The notes: generated by a model not told the origin, from the sequence alone. 64,000 nt of DNA from DASZQY01 sp036511595 (GCA_036511595.1 DATCBY010000074.1:62001-126000), one strand, 5' to 3'. Counted from the stretch's first letter, positions 24,941-34,050 are shown. Translations and numbers: made by a program.

Positions 24941-25669
24941 ATGTATCTGGATGTCGTCGATCTTCGCGCCTTCTATGGCGAGCGCCTTGGCCTGATTGCC
25001 AAGCGGCTCATTGGTGCCCGCCTGAAGGAACGCTGGCCGTCGGTCGCCGGCGAGAGGCTGCTCGGCATTGGCTACGCGACGCCGTATCTCCGTAATCTCG
25101 GGGAAGGGGCCGAGCGGGTCATCGCCTTCATGCCGGCGACGCAAGGCGTGGTGAACTGGCCGCGGGAGGGGCCGAACGCCGTGGCGCTGGTTGCCGATGA
25201 CATGCTGCCGCTGCCCGATGCCTCGGTTGACCGCGTGCTGGTCGTGCATGCGCTTGAAGCCACAGCCAACGAACGCGATCAGCTCCGCGAGATCTGGCGT
25301 GTGCTGGCGCCCGGTGGACGGGTCATTCTGGTGGTCCCCAACCGGCAGGGAATATGGGCGCGCTCGGAGGGAACGCCGTTCGGCTACGGCCGACCCTTTG
25401 GGCGGAGCCAGCTCACCGCGCTATTGCGCGAGGCAATGTTCTCGCCCCTCGGCTGGACGGAGGCGCTTGCGGTTCCACCGTTCCGTCTCCGGCCGATGCT
25501 GCGCACCGGCGCGACCTGGGAACGCATCGGCCGCGTGCTGTGGCCGGCGTTTGCGGGCGTCCTTATCGTCGAGGCGACCAAGCAGCTCTATCAGGGCATC
25601 CCAGCACGCGAGCGCAAGCGGCAGTTGAAGCCGGCGTTCCGCCCGGCCCTGATTCCGCCGGGAGCTTGA
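24941..25669 (+). CDS. SAM-dependent methyltransferase (type 11-like)
   Basis: A 242-residue class I methyltransferase-like protein: RLLGIGYATPYL for the SAM-binding loop, ADDMLPLPDASVDRVLVVHALE and EIWRVLAPGGRVILVVPNR. The C-terminus is basic (ERKRQLKPAFRPALIP). The glycine-rich loop is less canonical than in typical methyltransferases, so substrate and activity are unknown. Its conserved location beside gloB gives no clear functional clue. Confidence 0.75.
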   Translation: MYLDVVDLRAFYGERLGLIAKRLIGARLKERWPSVAGERLLGIGYATPYLRNLGEGAERVIAFMPATQGVVNWPREGPNAVALVADDMLPLPDASVDRVLVVHALEATANERDQLREIWRVLAPGGRVILVVPNRQGIWARSEGTPFGYGRPFGRSQLTALLREAMFSPLGWTEALAVPPFRLRPMLRTGATWERIGRVLWPAFAGVLIVEATKQLYQGIPARERKRQLKPAFRPALIPPGA

Positions 25670-25672
25670 GGC

Positions 25673-26308
25673 TCAGCGCTTCAGCAGAAATACCGCCTGC
25701 TGGCCGAAAAGGTTCCAGAACCACAGCACCGCGCCGAACGGGATGCTGCGGCGACCATCGCGGTGCAGCACCATCGACGTCTCGATCGTCGCATCGATCT
25801 CGCCGCACAGATTCACGAAATCGCGGATGGTGCAGAAATGGATGTTCGGCGTGTCGTACCAGGAATACGGCAAACTCCGCGTCACGGGCATCCTGCCACT
25901 GAATCCCAGCGCAGCGCGTACGCGCCAGTTGCCGAAGTTCGGGAAGGAGATGATCGCCCGGCGGCCGATACGCAGCATCTGCTCGACGACAAGACGCGGC
26001 CGGTGCGTGGCTTGCAGCGTTTGCGAGAGGATCACGAAGTCGAAAGCCTCGTCGGGGTAGTCAACGAGATCGGAGTCGGCGTCGCCCTGTATAACCGACA
26101 GCCCGCGGGCGACGCACTCGTTGACGCCCTTCTGGCTGATCTCGATGCCGCGCCCGTCAACGCCACGCGTCTCTTCCAGCAGCTTGAGCAGTTGGCCGTC
26201 GCCGCAACCGATGTCGAGCACGCGGCTGCCGGGCGTCACCAGTTGCGAGATGGCGAGGAGGTCGACACGGTGCGTGGCCTGCTGCACCTCGACGGGGTGC
26301 GCGTTCAT
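25673..26308 (-). CDS. metW: Methionine biosynthesis protein MetW
   Basis: MetW is a methyltransferase-fold partner of MetX and is required for full homoserine O-acyltransferase activity in several proteobacteria. The 211-residue protein shows VLDIGCGDGQLL, DGRGIEISQKGVNECVARG, FDFVILSQTLQATHRP, SFPNFGNW and LPYSWYDTPNIHFCTI, all typical of MetW. Its ATG overlaps the metX stop by 4 nt, giving a translationally coupled metX-metW operon. Confidence 0.95.
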   Translation of the reverse strand: MNAHPVEVQQATHRVDLLAISQLVTPGSRVLDIGCGDGQLLKLLEETRGVDGRGIEISQKGVNECVARGLSVIQGDADSDLVDYPDEAFDFVILSQTLQATHRPRLVVEQMLRIGRRAIISFPNFGNWRVRAALGFSGRMPVTRSLPYSWYDTPNIHFCTIRDFVNLCGEIDATIETSMVLHRDGRRSIPFGAVLWFWNLFGQQAVFLLKR

Positions 26309-27513
26309 GTCAGGCCTCGCGCTTCGCCGGCCGCCGTGAGGAATCCGCGAATGGTCGCGAATAGCTCCGGCTCGTCGAGCAGGAAGGCATCGTGACCGCG
26401 GTCGGTGTCGATCTCGACGAACGAGACGCTGGCGCCGGCGGCGTTCAGCGCACGTACCACCGCCTTGTTCTCGATCGTCGGGAATAGCCAGTCGGAGGTG
26501 AACGAGGCGACGCAGAAGCGTGTTCCGGTTCCGAGAAACGCGTTGGCCAGCCGGCCGCCGTAGTCGGCGGCCAGATCGAAGTAGTCCATCGCGCGCGTCA
26601 GGTAGAGGTACGAGTTGGCGTCAAAGCGATCGACGAACGTCGAGCCCTGGTGGCGGAGATACGATTCGATCTGGAAGTCGGCATCGAACCCGAAGGTCGG
26701 CTTGTCCCGATCCTGCAGGTTGCGGCCGAACTTCCGATGGAGTGTTTCCTCGGACAGATAGGTGATGTGCGCGGCCATGCGGGCCACTGCAAGGCCCTTG
26801 CGCGGGCTCACGCCCATCTCGAAGTAGCGGCCATTGCGCCAGTCGGGGTCAGCCATTACCGACTGGCGGCCGACCTCGTGGAAGGCGATGTTCTGCGATG
26901 AGTGGCGAGCGCCGGTCGCGATCGGCAGGGCGGTAAACACGCGTTGCGGAAAGGACGCTGCCCACTGCAACACCTGCATGCCGCCAAGCGAGCCGCCGGC
27001 GACCGAGAACAGAGTCTCGATGCCAAGATGATCGAGCAGCATCGCCTGGGCCCGCACCATGTCGCGCACCGTGACGATCGGCAGATCGAGGCCGTAAACC
27101 CTGTCCGTCGCCGGGTTGGTGGAGGCGGGCCCGGTGGTGCCCATGCAGCCGCCCAGCACATTCGAGCAGATGACAAAATAGCGGTCGGTGTCGATCGGGC
27201 GGCCGGAGCCGACCATGTCGCTCCACCAGCCCGGCTTGCCGGTCACCGGGTTGACGCTGGCGACGTGCTGGTCGCCGGTCAGTGCATGGCAGACGAGTAT
27301 GGCGTTGGAGCGCGCCCGGTTCAGCGCGCCGTATGTCTGGTAGCCGATCTGGAAATCGACGAGCTTGCCGCCGGAGTCGAGTGCCAGCGGCTTGTCGGCG
27401 CCGAAACGAGCCACCGGGCTCGAGGGGTGATCGGCCTCGCCGGTGGCGTGGGGCGTCGGTTGCCGGGACCCGGTCGGGGCGGCGTTCGCGATGTCAGCGT
27501 TGTTGGTTGCCAT
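26305..27513 (-). CDS. metX: Homoserine O-acetyltransferase MetX
   Basis: MetX acetylates (or succinylates) homoserine, the first committed step to methionine. The 402-residue alpha/beta hydrolase has the nucleophile elbow GGSLGGMQ, NVLGGCMGTTGPAS, SDWLFPT with the catalytic Asp and DRGHDAFLLD with the catalytic His. Acyl specificity cannot be told by eye. The ATG at 27513 has GAGGCAG 7 nt upstream. Cotranscribed with metW. I looked for a SAM-II riboswitch upstream and did not find one. Confidence 0.95.
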   Translation of the reverse strand: MATNNADIANAAPTGSRQPTPHATGEADHPSSPVARFGADKPLALDSGGKLVDFQIGYQTYGALNRARSNAILVCHALTGDQHVASVNPVTGKPGWWSDMVGSGRPIDTDRYFVICSNVLGGCMGTTGPASTNPATDRVYGLDLPIVTVRDMVRAQAMLLDHLGIETLFSVAGGSLGGMQVLQWAASFPQRVFTALPIATGARHSSQNIAFHEVGRQSVMADPDWRNGRYFEMGVSPRKGLAVARMAAHITYLSEETLHRKFGRNLQDRDKPTFGFDADFQIESYLRHQGSTFVDRFDANSYLYLTRAMDYFDLAADYGGRLANAFLGTGTRFCVASFTSDWLFPTIENKAVVRALNAAGASVSFVEIDTDRGHDAFLLDEPELFATIRGFLTAAGEARGLT

Positions 27514-27564
27514 GAACCGAACTGCCTCAAGCCCGACGCGAGGGCGTTCTGGAAAGTGGCCGAT

Positions 27565-27593
27565 TTGCTATGGGCCGTGCCCCCAAGTGTCAA
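27565..27593 (-). promoter_or_regulatory. metX: Possible promoter upstream of metX
   Basis: On the minus strand a perfect TTGACA (27593-27588) is followed after 17 nt by TAGCAA (27570-27565), a weak -10. The predicted start would be about 45 nt before the metX ATG. Tentative. Confidence 0.25.
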
Positions 27594-27691
27594 TGTTTTC
27601 TTTGATTTCCAGCCCCTGCTTGCCTATTAATCGCCCGCGATCGGCGAGTAGCCGGTCGTCCGGCCAACCTTCGAGATAGACCGAACACCAG

Positions 27692-28525
27692 ATGTCCGAT
27701 ACCGGCGAAAGCGATGTGCGGGCGCTGGCGAAGCTGCGCGACCGCATCGACAAGGTCGACGCGAAGATGCATGCCCTGCTGATCCAGCGCGGCACCGTCA
27801 TCGATGCCCTGATCCGGACGAAGGGCACCGGTCGCCCGGGGGCCGCGTTTCGTCCAGGTCGCGAGGCCGACATGATGCGTCGGCTTGTCGGGCGCCACGA
27901 GGGTGCGCTGCCGCTCGCCACTGTCGAGCACATCTGGCGTGAGATCATCACAACGTTCACCCATATGCAGGCACCGTTCGATGTGGACTTCGACGCGTCC
28001 GTCGAACCGGACCGCATGCGCGATGTCGCCCGATTTGTCTTTGGCTTCTCGGTTGCACTGAAGCCGGTCGCCAATGCCACTGCCGTCGTCGCGGCGGTCG
28101 CGGAGGCCAACGACCTCGGCCTCATAGCGCGGGTAGCGCGCGGAGCGTGGTGGCGCGACCTCGTCGGGCCCGCGGCGCCGAAGATCATGGCGCTGCTGCC
28201 CTTCATCTCGGCCAACCAGAGACCGGCAGACCTGCCGTCCTTCGTCATCTCGCCGCCGCTCGCCGATCCGACGCCGTTTGACGTTGCGGTCCTGGCGCTA
28301 ACCATCGACGGGGCGATGAAAAGTCTGGACGATGGCGCGATCCTCGCGGTTGCCGGCAGCGATGTCCTCTTTGCGATGCCGGGCGCGGTCGACCCCGCCT
28401 CGGTCAACGCCCGCCTTGAGAAAGCGGGAGTAAAAGTGCTGTCCTTGTCACCGGTCGGCGGCTTTGCGCGCGGGATCACCGCCGACGGTCGTCCGACGGC
28501 GCTCTATGAAAAGGCGGCTCCATGA
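27692..28525 (+). CDS. Chorismate mutase (AroQ class) with C-terminal extension
   Basis: Converts chorismate to prephenate for Phe and Tyr synthesis. The 277-residue protein starts with an AroQ-type helical domain: LAKLRDRIDKVDAKMHALL, RPGREADMMRRL and EHIWREIITTFTHMQ. A region of about 180 residues follows that, in alphaproteobacteria, accompanies the mutase and looks like a degenerate prephenate-dehydratase-like domain; its role is unclear. Its stop overlaps the next gene by ATGA, beginning a three-gene aromatic amino acid operon. Confidence 0.88.
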   Translation: MSDTGESDVRALAKLRDRIDKVDAKMHALLIQRGTVIDALIRTKGTGRPGAAFRPGREADMMRRLVGRHEGALPLATVEHIWREIITTFTHMQAPFDVDFDASVEPDRMRDVARFVFGFSVALKPVANATAVVAAVAEANDLGLIARVARGAWWRDLVGPAAPKIMALLPFISANQRPADLPSFVISPPLADPTPFDVAVLALTIDGAMKSLDDGAILAVAGSDVLFAMPGAVDPASVNARLEKAGVKVLSLSPVGGFARGITADGRPTALYEKAAP

Positions 28526-29634
28526 GGGAAGCCAGCAGCCGCCCAATGCCGCGCCCGGGTATTCTCGACATCGCCGCCTATGTTCCCGGCCGGTCGTCCG
28601 CACTGCCGGGCGTGAAGTTGCACAAGCTATCGTCGAATGAGACACCGCTTGGCCCGAGCCCGGGGGCGATCGCCGCCTATCGCGCGGTTGCTGATACGCT
28701 CGAGTTCTATCCGGATGGCGCGGCGACGGCGCTCCGCGACGCTATCGGGGCAGCGTACCGTCTCAATCCCGATCGCATCGTATGCGGCAACGGGTCAGAT
28801 GACATTCTCCACCTGCTCGCCAACGCATTTGTCGGGCCGGGTGACGAGGCTATCCACACGCAATACGGCTTCCTCGTCTATCCGATCGCGATCCGCTCGA
28901 TGGGCGGCACGCCGGTCGCGGCGCCGGAGACCGGCTACACCGCCGATGTCGATGCCATTCTCTCTCTGGTGACCGAGCGGACGCGGATCGTCTTCCTCGC
29001 CAACCCGAACAATCCGACGGGAACCTACATCCCCTTCAAGGAAGTGCGCCGCCTGCATGCGGGCCTGCCGGCCAACGTGCTGCTCGTCCTCGATGCTGCC
29101 TACGCCGAATACGTGCGGCGCAACGACTACGAGAGCGGTGTCGAACTCGCCGGCACGGCACCGAACGTGTTCATGACGCGCACATTTTCGAAGATCTATG
29201 GACTTGCCGGCCTGCGCATCGGATGGGGATACGGGTCGGCGGAGGTGATCGACGCGCTCAATCGCATCCGCGGCCCGTTCAACGTTTCGGCCGCCGCCAT
29301 TGCTGCGGGGGTTGCCGCGATCGGCGATCACGCCCATCGCGACGGCGCCGTTGCCCATAACGAAATGTGGTTGCCGCGGGTGACGACGGAGATGAGCAAG
29401 CTCGGTCTTGAGGTGACGCCGAGTGTCGCCAACTTCGTCCTCATTCATTTTGCCGATATTGCCGGCAGGCGGGCGGCCGATGCGGATGAGTTCCTGCTCG
29501 GGCGGGGTGTCGTTCTGCGGCAGCTGGGCAGCTACGGGCTCCCCAACGCCCTGCGCATGACGATCGGCACCGCCGAGGCCAACGAGCACACCCTTGCGGC
29601 GCTCCGCGATTTTCTCGAGAAGAAGAAACCGTGA
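28522..29634 (+). CDS. hisC: Histidinol-phosphate aminotransferase-like PLP enzyme
   Basis: A 370-residue fold-type I aminotransferase of the HisC family: KLSSNETPLGPSP, NPNNPTGTYIP, VLDAAYAEYVR, the PLP-binding Lys in TRTFSKIYGLAGLRIGWG and a final LRMTIGTAEAN. Placed between chorismate mutase and tyrC, it may aminate imidazole-acetol phosphate, prephenate or aromatic keto acids; HisC homologues at this locus are often broad-specificity. It overlaps both neighbours by 4 nt. The gene symbol reflects the family rather than proven substrate. Confidence 0.88.
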   Translation: MREASSRPMPRPGILDIAAYVPGRSSALPGVKLHKLSSNETPLGPSPGAIAAYRAVADTLEFYPDGAATALRDAIGAAYRLNPDRIVCGNGSDDILHLLANAFVGPGDEAIHTQYGFLVYPIAIRSMGGTPVAAPETGYTADVDAILSLVTERTRIVFLANPNNPTGTYIPFKEVRRLHAGLPANVLLVLDAAYAEYVRRNDYESGVELAGTAPNVFMTRTFSKIYGLAGLRIGWGYGSAEVIDALNRIRGPFNVSAAAIAAGVAAIGDHAHRDGAVAHNEMWLPRVTTEMSKLGLEVTPSVANFVLIHFADIAGRRAADADEFLLGRGVVLRQLGSYGLPNALRMTIGTAEANEHTLAALRDFLEKKKP

Positions 29635-30569
29635 GCGAACCGCCGCTTTTCCCGCGCCTTGCACTGATCGGCATCGGCCTCATCGGGGCCTCGATCGCGC
29701 TCGCCTCGCGCCGGGGCGGCGTGGCCGGGCACGTGGCGATTTCCAGCCGGACGCCAGCGACCTTGAGGCGAGCGGAAGTGCTTCGTCTCGGCGACAGCTA
29801 TCATGCCGATCCGGCGGAAGCCGCGCGTGACGCGGATTGCGTCATCCTGTCGATTCCGGTTGGTGCGGTCGGTCCAGTTACGGCCGCGATCGCCGGATCG
29901 TTGAAGCCCGGCGCAATCGTCTCCGATGTCGGTTCGGTCAAGGCGTCGGTGGTGGCGGCGATGAAGCCGCATGTGCCGAAGGGGGTTCATTTCGTACCGG
30001 CGCACCCGGTCGCCGGCACGGAGTATTCCGGACCCGACGCCGGCTTTGCAGCACTTTTCGACAAGCGCTGGTGCATCCTGACGCCGCCGGAAGGGACCGA
30101 CCCGGCGGCCGTCGAGAAGCTGGCGACGTTCTGGCGCCGGTTCGGCGCCAATGTCGAAACGATGAGTCCCGAGCATCACGACCTGGTGCTCGCCATCACC
30201 AGCCATGTCCCCCACCTCATTGCCTATAACATCGTCGGCACCGCTGCCGATCTCGAAACGGTCACAGAGAGCGAGGTGATGAAGTTCTCCGCCGGCGGTT
30301 TCCGCGACTTCACACGCATCGCGGCGTCGGACCCGACAATGTGGCGCGACGTCTTCCTCAACAATCGCGAAGCCGTACTGGAAATGCTGGGGCGCTTTAC
30401 CGAGGACCTGACGGCGTTGCAGCGCGCGATCCGCTGGGGCGACGGCGAGGCCCTGTTCAACCTGTTCACGCGCACACGGGAAATCCGGCGCGGCATTATC
30501 GCGGCCGGCCAGGAAACTGCGGTGCCCGATTTCGGGCGTCCGCACGGCGACGGCGAGCCGGCCAGCTAG
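29631..30569 (+). CDS. tyrC: Prephenate/arogenate dehydrogenase (cyclohexadienyl dehydrogenase)
   Basis: Oxidatively decarboxylates prephenate or arogenate in tyrosine synthesis. The 312-residue protein starts at GTG 29631 (GTGA overlap with the aminotransferase). It has the nucleotide-binding LALIGIGLIGASIALA, SDVGSVKASVV, the catalytic His in HPVAGTEYSGP, TSHVPHLIAYNIV and RDFTRIAASDPTMWRDVFL. Its TAG stop shares the tetranucleotide CTAG with the stop of the convergent DUF2125 gene. Confidence 0.92.
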   Translation: MSEPPLFPRLALIGIGLIGASIALASRRGGVAGHVAISSRTPATLRRAEVLRLGDSYHADPAEAARDADCVILSIPVGAVGPVTAAIAGSLKPGAIVSDVGSVKASVVAAMKPHVPKGVHFVPAHPVAGTEYSGPDAGFAALFDKRWCILTPPEGTDPAAVEKLATFWRRFGANVETMSPEHHDLVLAITSHVPHLIAYNIVGTAADLETVTESEVMKFSAGGFRDFTRIAASDPTMWRDVFLNNREAVLEMLGRFTEDLTALQRAIRWGDGEALFNLFTRTREIRRGIIAAGQETAVPDFGRPHGDGEPAS

Positions 30570-31591
30570 AGCTTTATCCGCGGTGCGGCGCCGACGGGGA
30601 TAATGCCGACCCAGACCAGTCCGTCGGTGATTGACACGGTCGTCTGGCGGGCGGGGCCGTCCTCGGTGTCTACCGGCACGCTGAGGGCGGTGATTGCCGC
30701 CATCGCCTGAGATGCGTGCTCACCCGATCCGGGCTTGATCTGGTCGGCCAGCGCGGTGAATGCTTCGAGATTGGTGAAACGCAGCACGACCGACCCCGAC
30801 AGCACGCCCTCGTTCGAGATACTGAGGGTGCCGTTGGCGCCCAGGATCGCGCCGCCGGCCGCGATGCGCAGGCGGTCGATCCTGATCGAGCTGCCGGCGC
30901 GCAGCCACTCGATGAGTGAGCGGACGGGATCGGTGCCGAGCCCCGAGCCAACGTTCAGGGCGGTCACGCCGATGTCGGCATCGATGTTGGGCAGCGCGCT
31001 GTCGTCGGTTCGCGTCAGCTTCATCCCCCTGGTGCTGGCGAGGATCGTGTAGGCGCCGCCGCCGGCCGGTGAGATCGAGGCGCTGGCGGCGTCGGCGGCG
31101 AGGCTCTTCACGGGCAGACCGGGAACCGTGCCGGTGTTGTTGGCGGAGAGAGCGGTGAAGGCAGCTCCGACGCTCCGCAGACCATTCAGGCCTGCCGAAC
31201 CCGTCGCAGTGCCCTCCGACCACGTCATGGACAACGCGATGCCGTGGGCGGGTGCATTCAGGACCAGCGGCGAATCCAGCGTCGCCTCAACGCTGCCTGG
31301 CCAGTAGAGCGGTGCGCTGGCGGCGACGCCGCCCAATGCTGCCGTGACGCGCTCCAAAGGTCCGCTGTAGGTGCCCTTGGAGCAGCGGAAATCGAGGCGA
31401 AGGGGAAAGCCGGAAAGCGCCGGCTCGGTGCATTCGACCGTCTGGCCGTTGTGGGGCACACCATTGAAGCGGGCGATGGTGCGTTCCGCGAACATGTTGG
31501 CCGCGTACCAGTAGCCGAGCCAGAGCAGCGCGAGAATGAAGACAATGCCGACGAGCCATCCGAGCCGTCTGCCGAAGCCTCGTTCCGCCAT
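30566..31591 (-). CDS. DUF2125 family protein
   Basis: A 341-residue protein with one N-terminal membrane anchor or signal (LGWLVGIVFILALLWLGYWYA). A large, probably beta-rich periplasmic domain follows: CTEPALSGFPLRLDFRC, ASAPLYWPGSVEATLDSP and GALNVGS-like repeats of short strands. The C-terminus is DGLVWVGIIPVGAAPRI. These are the features of DUF2125, common in alphaproteobacteria and of unknown function; an envelope role is inference. It ends in a 4-nt convergent overlap with tyrC and diverges from the ChaC-like gene. Confidence 0.85.
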   Translation of the reverse strand: MAERGFGRRLGWLVGIVFILALLWLGYWYAANMFAERTIARFNGVPHNGQTVECTEPALSGFPLRLDFRCSKGTYSGPLERVTAALGGVAASAPLYWPGSVEATLDSPLVLNAPAHGIALSMTWSEGTATGSAGLNGLRSVGAAFTALSANNTGTVPGLPVKSLAADAASASISPAGGGAYTILASTRGMKLTRTDDSALPNIDADIGVTALNVGSGLGTDPVRSLIEWLRAGSSIRIDRLRIAAGGAILGANGTLSISNEGVLSGSVVLRFTNLEAFTALADQIKPGSGEHASQAMAAITALSVPVDTEDGPARQTTVSITDGLVWVGIIPVGAAPRIKL

Positions 31592-31670
31592 CTCGCGCCC
31601 GCTCCTGTTTGCGCCCCGGCAAGCGACTTGCTAGGTCGTCTCGCCGGTCTTGCGCGACGGACGCTTTCCT

Positions 31671-32216
31671 ATGTCCGATTTCTGGGTGTTTGGCTACGGT
31701 TCGCTGATGTGGCGACCGGGTTTCGAATTCCGCGAAGCGCGGCCGGCGCTGCTCAGCGGCGCGCACCGGTCGCTCTGCATCTACTCGTGGGTCCATCGCG
31801 GCACGCAGGCGCGACCGGGGCTGGTGCTCGGACTCGATCGCGGCGGCTCATGTCGCGGCATCGCCTATCGCGTCGCCGGCGCGAAGCGCGAATCCGTCAT
31901 GGCCTACCTCCGCGCGCGCGAGCTGGTTACTGCCGTGTATCTCGAAGCGTGGCGACCCATCCGGGTTGCTGGCAAGAAGGCGCCAGTGTCGGCGGTGACC
32001 TATGTCGTCGATCGGCGACACGAGCAATATGCCGGGCATCTGCCGTGCCGGCGCCTGCTAGCGCTGGTGGAGAAAAGCATCGGAGGATCGGGTAGCAACG
32101 CCGATTATATCCTCGCCACGGTCGGTCATATGCGCGGCATCGGCATTCGCGACGCCACGCTGGAGTGGCTGGCAGACGAACTAGGCGGCGAGCGCCAGCG
32201 CTCCAACGGGGCCTGA
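31671..32216 (+). CDS. ChaC-like gamma-glutamylcyclotransferase
   Basis: Cleaves glutathione to 5-oxoproline and Cys-Gly, judged by the family. The 181-residue protein has FWVFGYGSLMWRPGF with the YGSL substrate-binding loop. The catalytic Glu lies in ARELVTAVYLE. GSNADYILATVGHMRGIGI is a typical C-terminal segment. The start ATG 31671 matches the family N-terminus. Its last 36 nt overlap the tail of a convergent hypothetical gene. Confidence 0.88.
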   Translation: MSDFWVFGYGSLMWRPGFEFREARPALLSGAHRSLCIYSWVHRGTQARPGLVLGLDRGGSCRGIAYRVAGAKRESVMAYLRARELVTAVYLEAWRPIRVAGKKAPVSAVTYVVDRRHEQYAGHLPCRRLLALVEKSIGGSGSNADYILATVGHMRGIGIRDATLEWLADELGGERQRSNGA

Positions 32217-32597
32217 GAGATCGGCGACGAGATCGCGGCGTTCGGCTTCGCTTTCGGAGAGGAGATGGACGAGCACAACCGTTCCGACGCCCGCCGGCGG
32301 CCACGGCCGCTCGTGCGTCTCAGGACGGCCAAACCGATCCAGGAGCGTTACCGAGCGCGCCGCTAGGCGCTTGCCCGGTGCCCTCACTGCGAGGATCACC
32401 ACTGCGCGACTGAAGTCCGCGAGGTCAGCCGCCGGTACCGCCGAAAACAGGTAGCGGCGGCCCGAAAGGCCCCGGAAATAATGATAGCGGTCGCCGAATC
32501 CCGCCCTTTGGGGGACTTCCGGGGGGTGATCGGAGAGGAGGGGCGGAAGAACGGCGACCATGAGAACAAACATAGAACATTTGTTGCTGGGAAACAA
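32181..32597 (-). CDS. Conserved hypothetical protein (RYHYFRGLSGRRYLF motif)
   Basis: Up to 138 residues with the core GDRYHYFRGLSGRRYLFSAV, then DFSRAVVILAV and GVGTVVLVHLLSESEAERR. I recall similar short proteins in alphaproteobacteria but no assigned function. The N-terminus is uncertain: ATG 32597 is the longest choice, ATG 32573 an alternative, and neither has a good ribosome binding site. It overlaps the end of the ChaC-like gene by 36 nt. Confidence 0.6.
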   Translation of the reverse strand: MFPSNKCSMFVLMVAVLPPLLSDHPPEVPQRAGFGDRYHYFRGLSGRRYLFSAVPAADLADFSRAVVILAVRAPGKRLAARSVTLLDRFGRPETHERPWPPAGVGTVVLVHLLSESEAERRDLVADLSGPVGALALAA

Positions 32598-32665
32598 GTC
32601 TTCTCACGAAATTTCGCCGAAATGAGAGTCGCATTCGGGCGGAAAAGAGTCGCGGCTTGGGGTCG

Positions 32666-33400
32666 CTACGATTTGGCAATCGCGGCGCGGCCCTCGGCGA
32701 GAAGCTGGTTGGAAGCGGTTTCCATCGTGGTTTGCAGCCGCGTCAAGAAGGCGCGCGAATCGAGTCCCGGTGGGATCGCCGGCAGAAACTCGACGATGAT
32801 GGTGCCGGGGCGGTGAATGAATTGACGGCGCGGCCAATAGAGGCCGGAGTTGATCGCCACGGGGACGACAGGCGCGCTGAGGGTGCGATAGAGAAGCGCG
32901 ATGCCGGTCTGGTAATCGGGAGGCGCACCCGGTGGACGCCGCGTGCCTTCCGGGAAAATGATGATCTCGCGGCCCTTGGCAAGCTCAGCGCGGGCACGCT
33001 CGGATAGCGCCCGCAACGCCGCCGTCTTGCCTTCGCGATCGACATGAATCATTCCTGTCTTGATCGTGTATTGCCCGAAAATCGGCAGCCAGCGGATCGA
33101 ACGCTTCATCACGATGGTCGGATTCTTCAGCATCGGGATGAGTGCAAATGTCTCGAAGGACGACTGGTGCTTGACTGCGACAATGGCGCCCGTCGAGGGA
33201 ATATTCTCGGCTCCGCGCACCTCGACCTTCACGCCTGCCAGGGTCACATGCAGGAAGACGCTGGCGCGCGCCCAGGTGCGCACCACCCACATGCCGAAGC
33301 CCTGCGGCAGGATGAAGAAGAACGGCAACGATGCGACCAGCATGACCGCGGTCAGCAGGTAGAAGGCCAGATTGAAAAGAGCCGAGCGCAGAAGGTTCAT
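32666..33400 (-). CDS. plsC: 1-acyl-sn-glycerol-3-phosphate acyltransferase PlsC
   Basis: PlsC acylates lysophosphatidic acid to phosphatidic acid at the inner membrane. The 244-residue form starting at ATG 33400 has a hydrophobic N-terminal segment (YLLTAVMLVASLPFFFIL). The acyltransferase motif is KHQSSFET, where Glu replaces the usual Asp of HX4D. IIFPEGTRRPPG and VPVAINSGLYWPRR follow. The ATG overlaps the YdcF-like stop by 1 nt (TGATG). The order ftsE-ftsX-YdcF-plsC suggests an envelope operon. Confidence 0.92.
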   Translation of the reverse strand: MNLLRSALFNLAFYLLTAVMLVASLPFFFILPQGFGMWVVRTWARASVFLHVTLAGVKVEVRGAENIPSTGAIVAVKHQSSFETFALIPMLKNPTIVMKRSIRWLPIFGQYTIKTGMIHVDREGKTAALRALSERARAELAKGREIIIFPEGTRRPPGAPPDYQTGIALLYRTLSAPVVPVAINSGLYWPRRQFIHRPGTIIVEFLPAIPPGLDSRAFLTRLQTTMETASNQLLAEGRAAIAKS

Positions 33401-34050
33401 CAGGGCGACGTACCTTCGTCTGCCGTGCTGCGCGCTTGCAGGCTCAACGGAGCCAGCGACAGCCGCGCCGCCGCGAACAGATATTTGCCGTATTCGCGCG
33501 CGAGCAGCACCAACGCTTCGGGATCCTCCCACCAGTCGCCGAGATGCAATTCCGGATTGGAGATCGGGTAGGGGATCAGCCTGACCTCCGGCATGGCGTC
33601 GGCGAGCTCGGCCAGCGAGCGCGGCATGTGGTAGGCGCTGGTGACGACGATCAGCGAGGTGTAGCCGTGCTGGCGGGCCCAGTCGCGCGTTTCGGTCGCG
33701 TTGCCGATGGTGTCGCGGGCATCGTGGCCGAGGTCGACGCAGCAGGCGATGACTGATGTAAGTTCGGGATCGACGGTATCGGCGATGGCGTCGGACCCGA
33801 CTACCGGATTTACGCCGGAGATCAGCAGCCGGCTGGCGCGGCCGGCCGCCAGAAGATGCAGCGCGTTGTCGATGCGCGCGCTGCCTCCGGTAAGCACGAC
33901 GATGCCTTGTGCGCGCGGATCGGCGGGCAGGCTCGCGTCTGCAATCCGCGCCGCGAAGGCGACGAAGCCGACCGCAAGGCCAACCACAAGCGCGGCCACG
34001 ATCGCTAGGGCGCCCCGCCCCCCGAACCTTCGCGCCTTTCTGTTCCGCAT
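33400..34050 (-). CDS. YdcF-like protein (DUF218), membrane-anchored
   Basis: A 216-residue protein with one N-terminal membrane helix (GALAIVAALVVGLAVGFVAFA) and a DUF218 domain facing the periplasm: GIVVLTGGSARIDNAL, ASRLLISGVNP, DTIGNATETRDWARQHGY and VTSAYHMPRSLAEL. Relatives include ElyC/SanA, linked to envelope integrity, but the chemistry is not established. ATG 34050 is chosen for signal topology; ATG 34128 would add a Pro-rich extension without a ribosome binding site. Confidence 0.85.
   Translation of the reverse strand: MRNRKARRFGGRGALAIVAALVVGLAVGFVAFAARIADASLPADPRAQGIVVLTGGSARIDNALHLLAAGRASRLLISGVNPVVGSDAIADTVDPELTSVIACCVDLGHDARDTIGNATETRDWARQHGYTSLIVVTSAYHMPRSLAELADAMPEVRLIPYPISNPELHLGDWWEDPEALVLLAREYGKYLFAAARLSLAPLSLQARSTADEGTSP

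Noticed and set aside
27514..27691. SAM-II riboswitch upstream of metX
   Set aside because: The conserved SAM-II core (CGTGGTGATTTG and the downstream pseudoknot bases) is not present; only a possible -35 TTGACA is seen.
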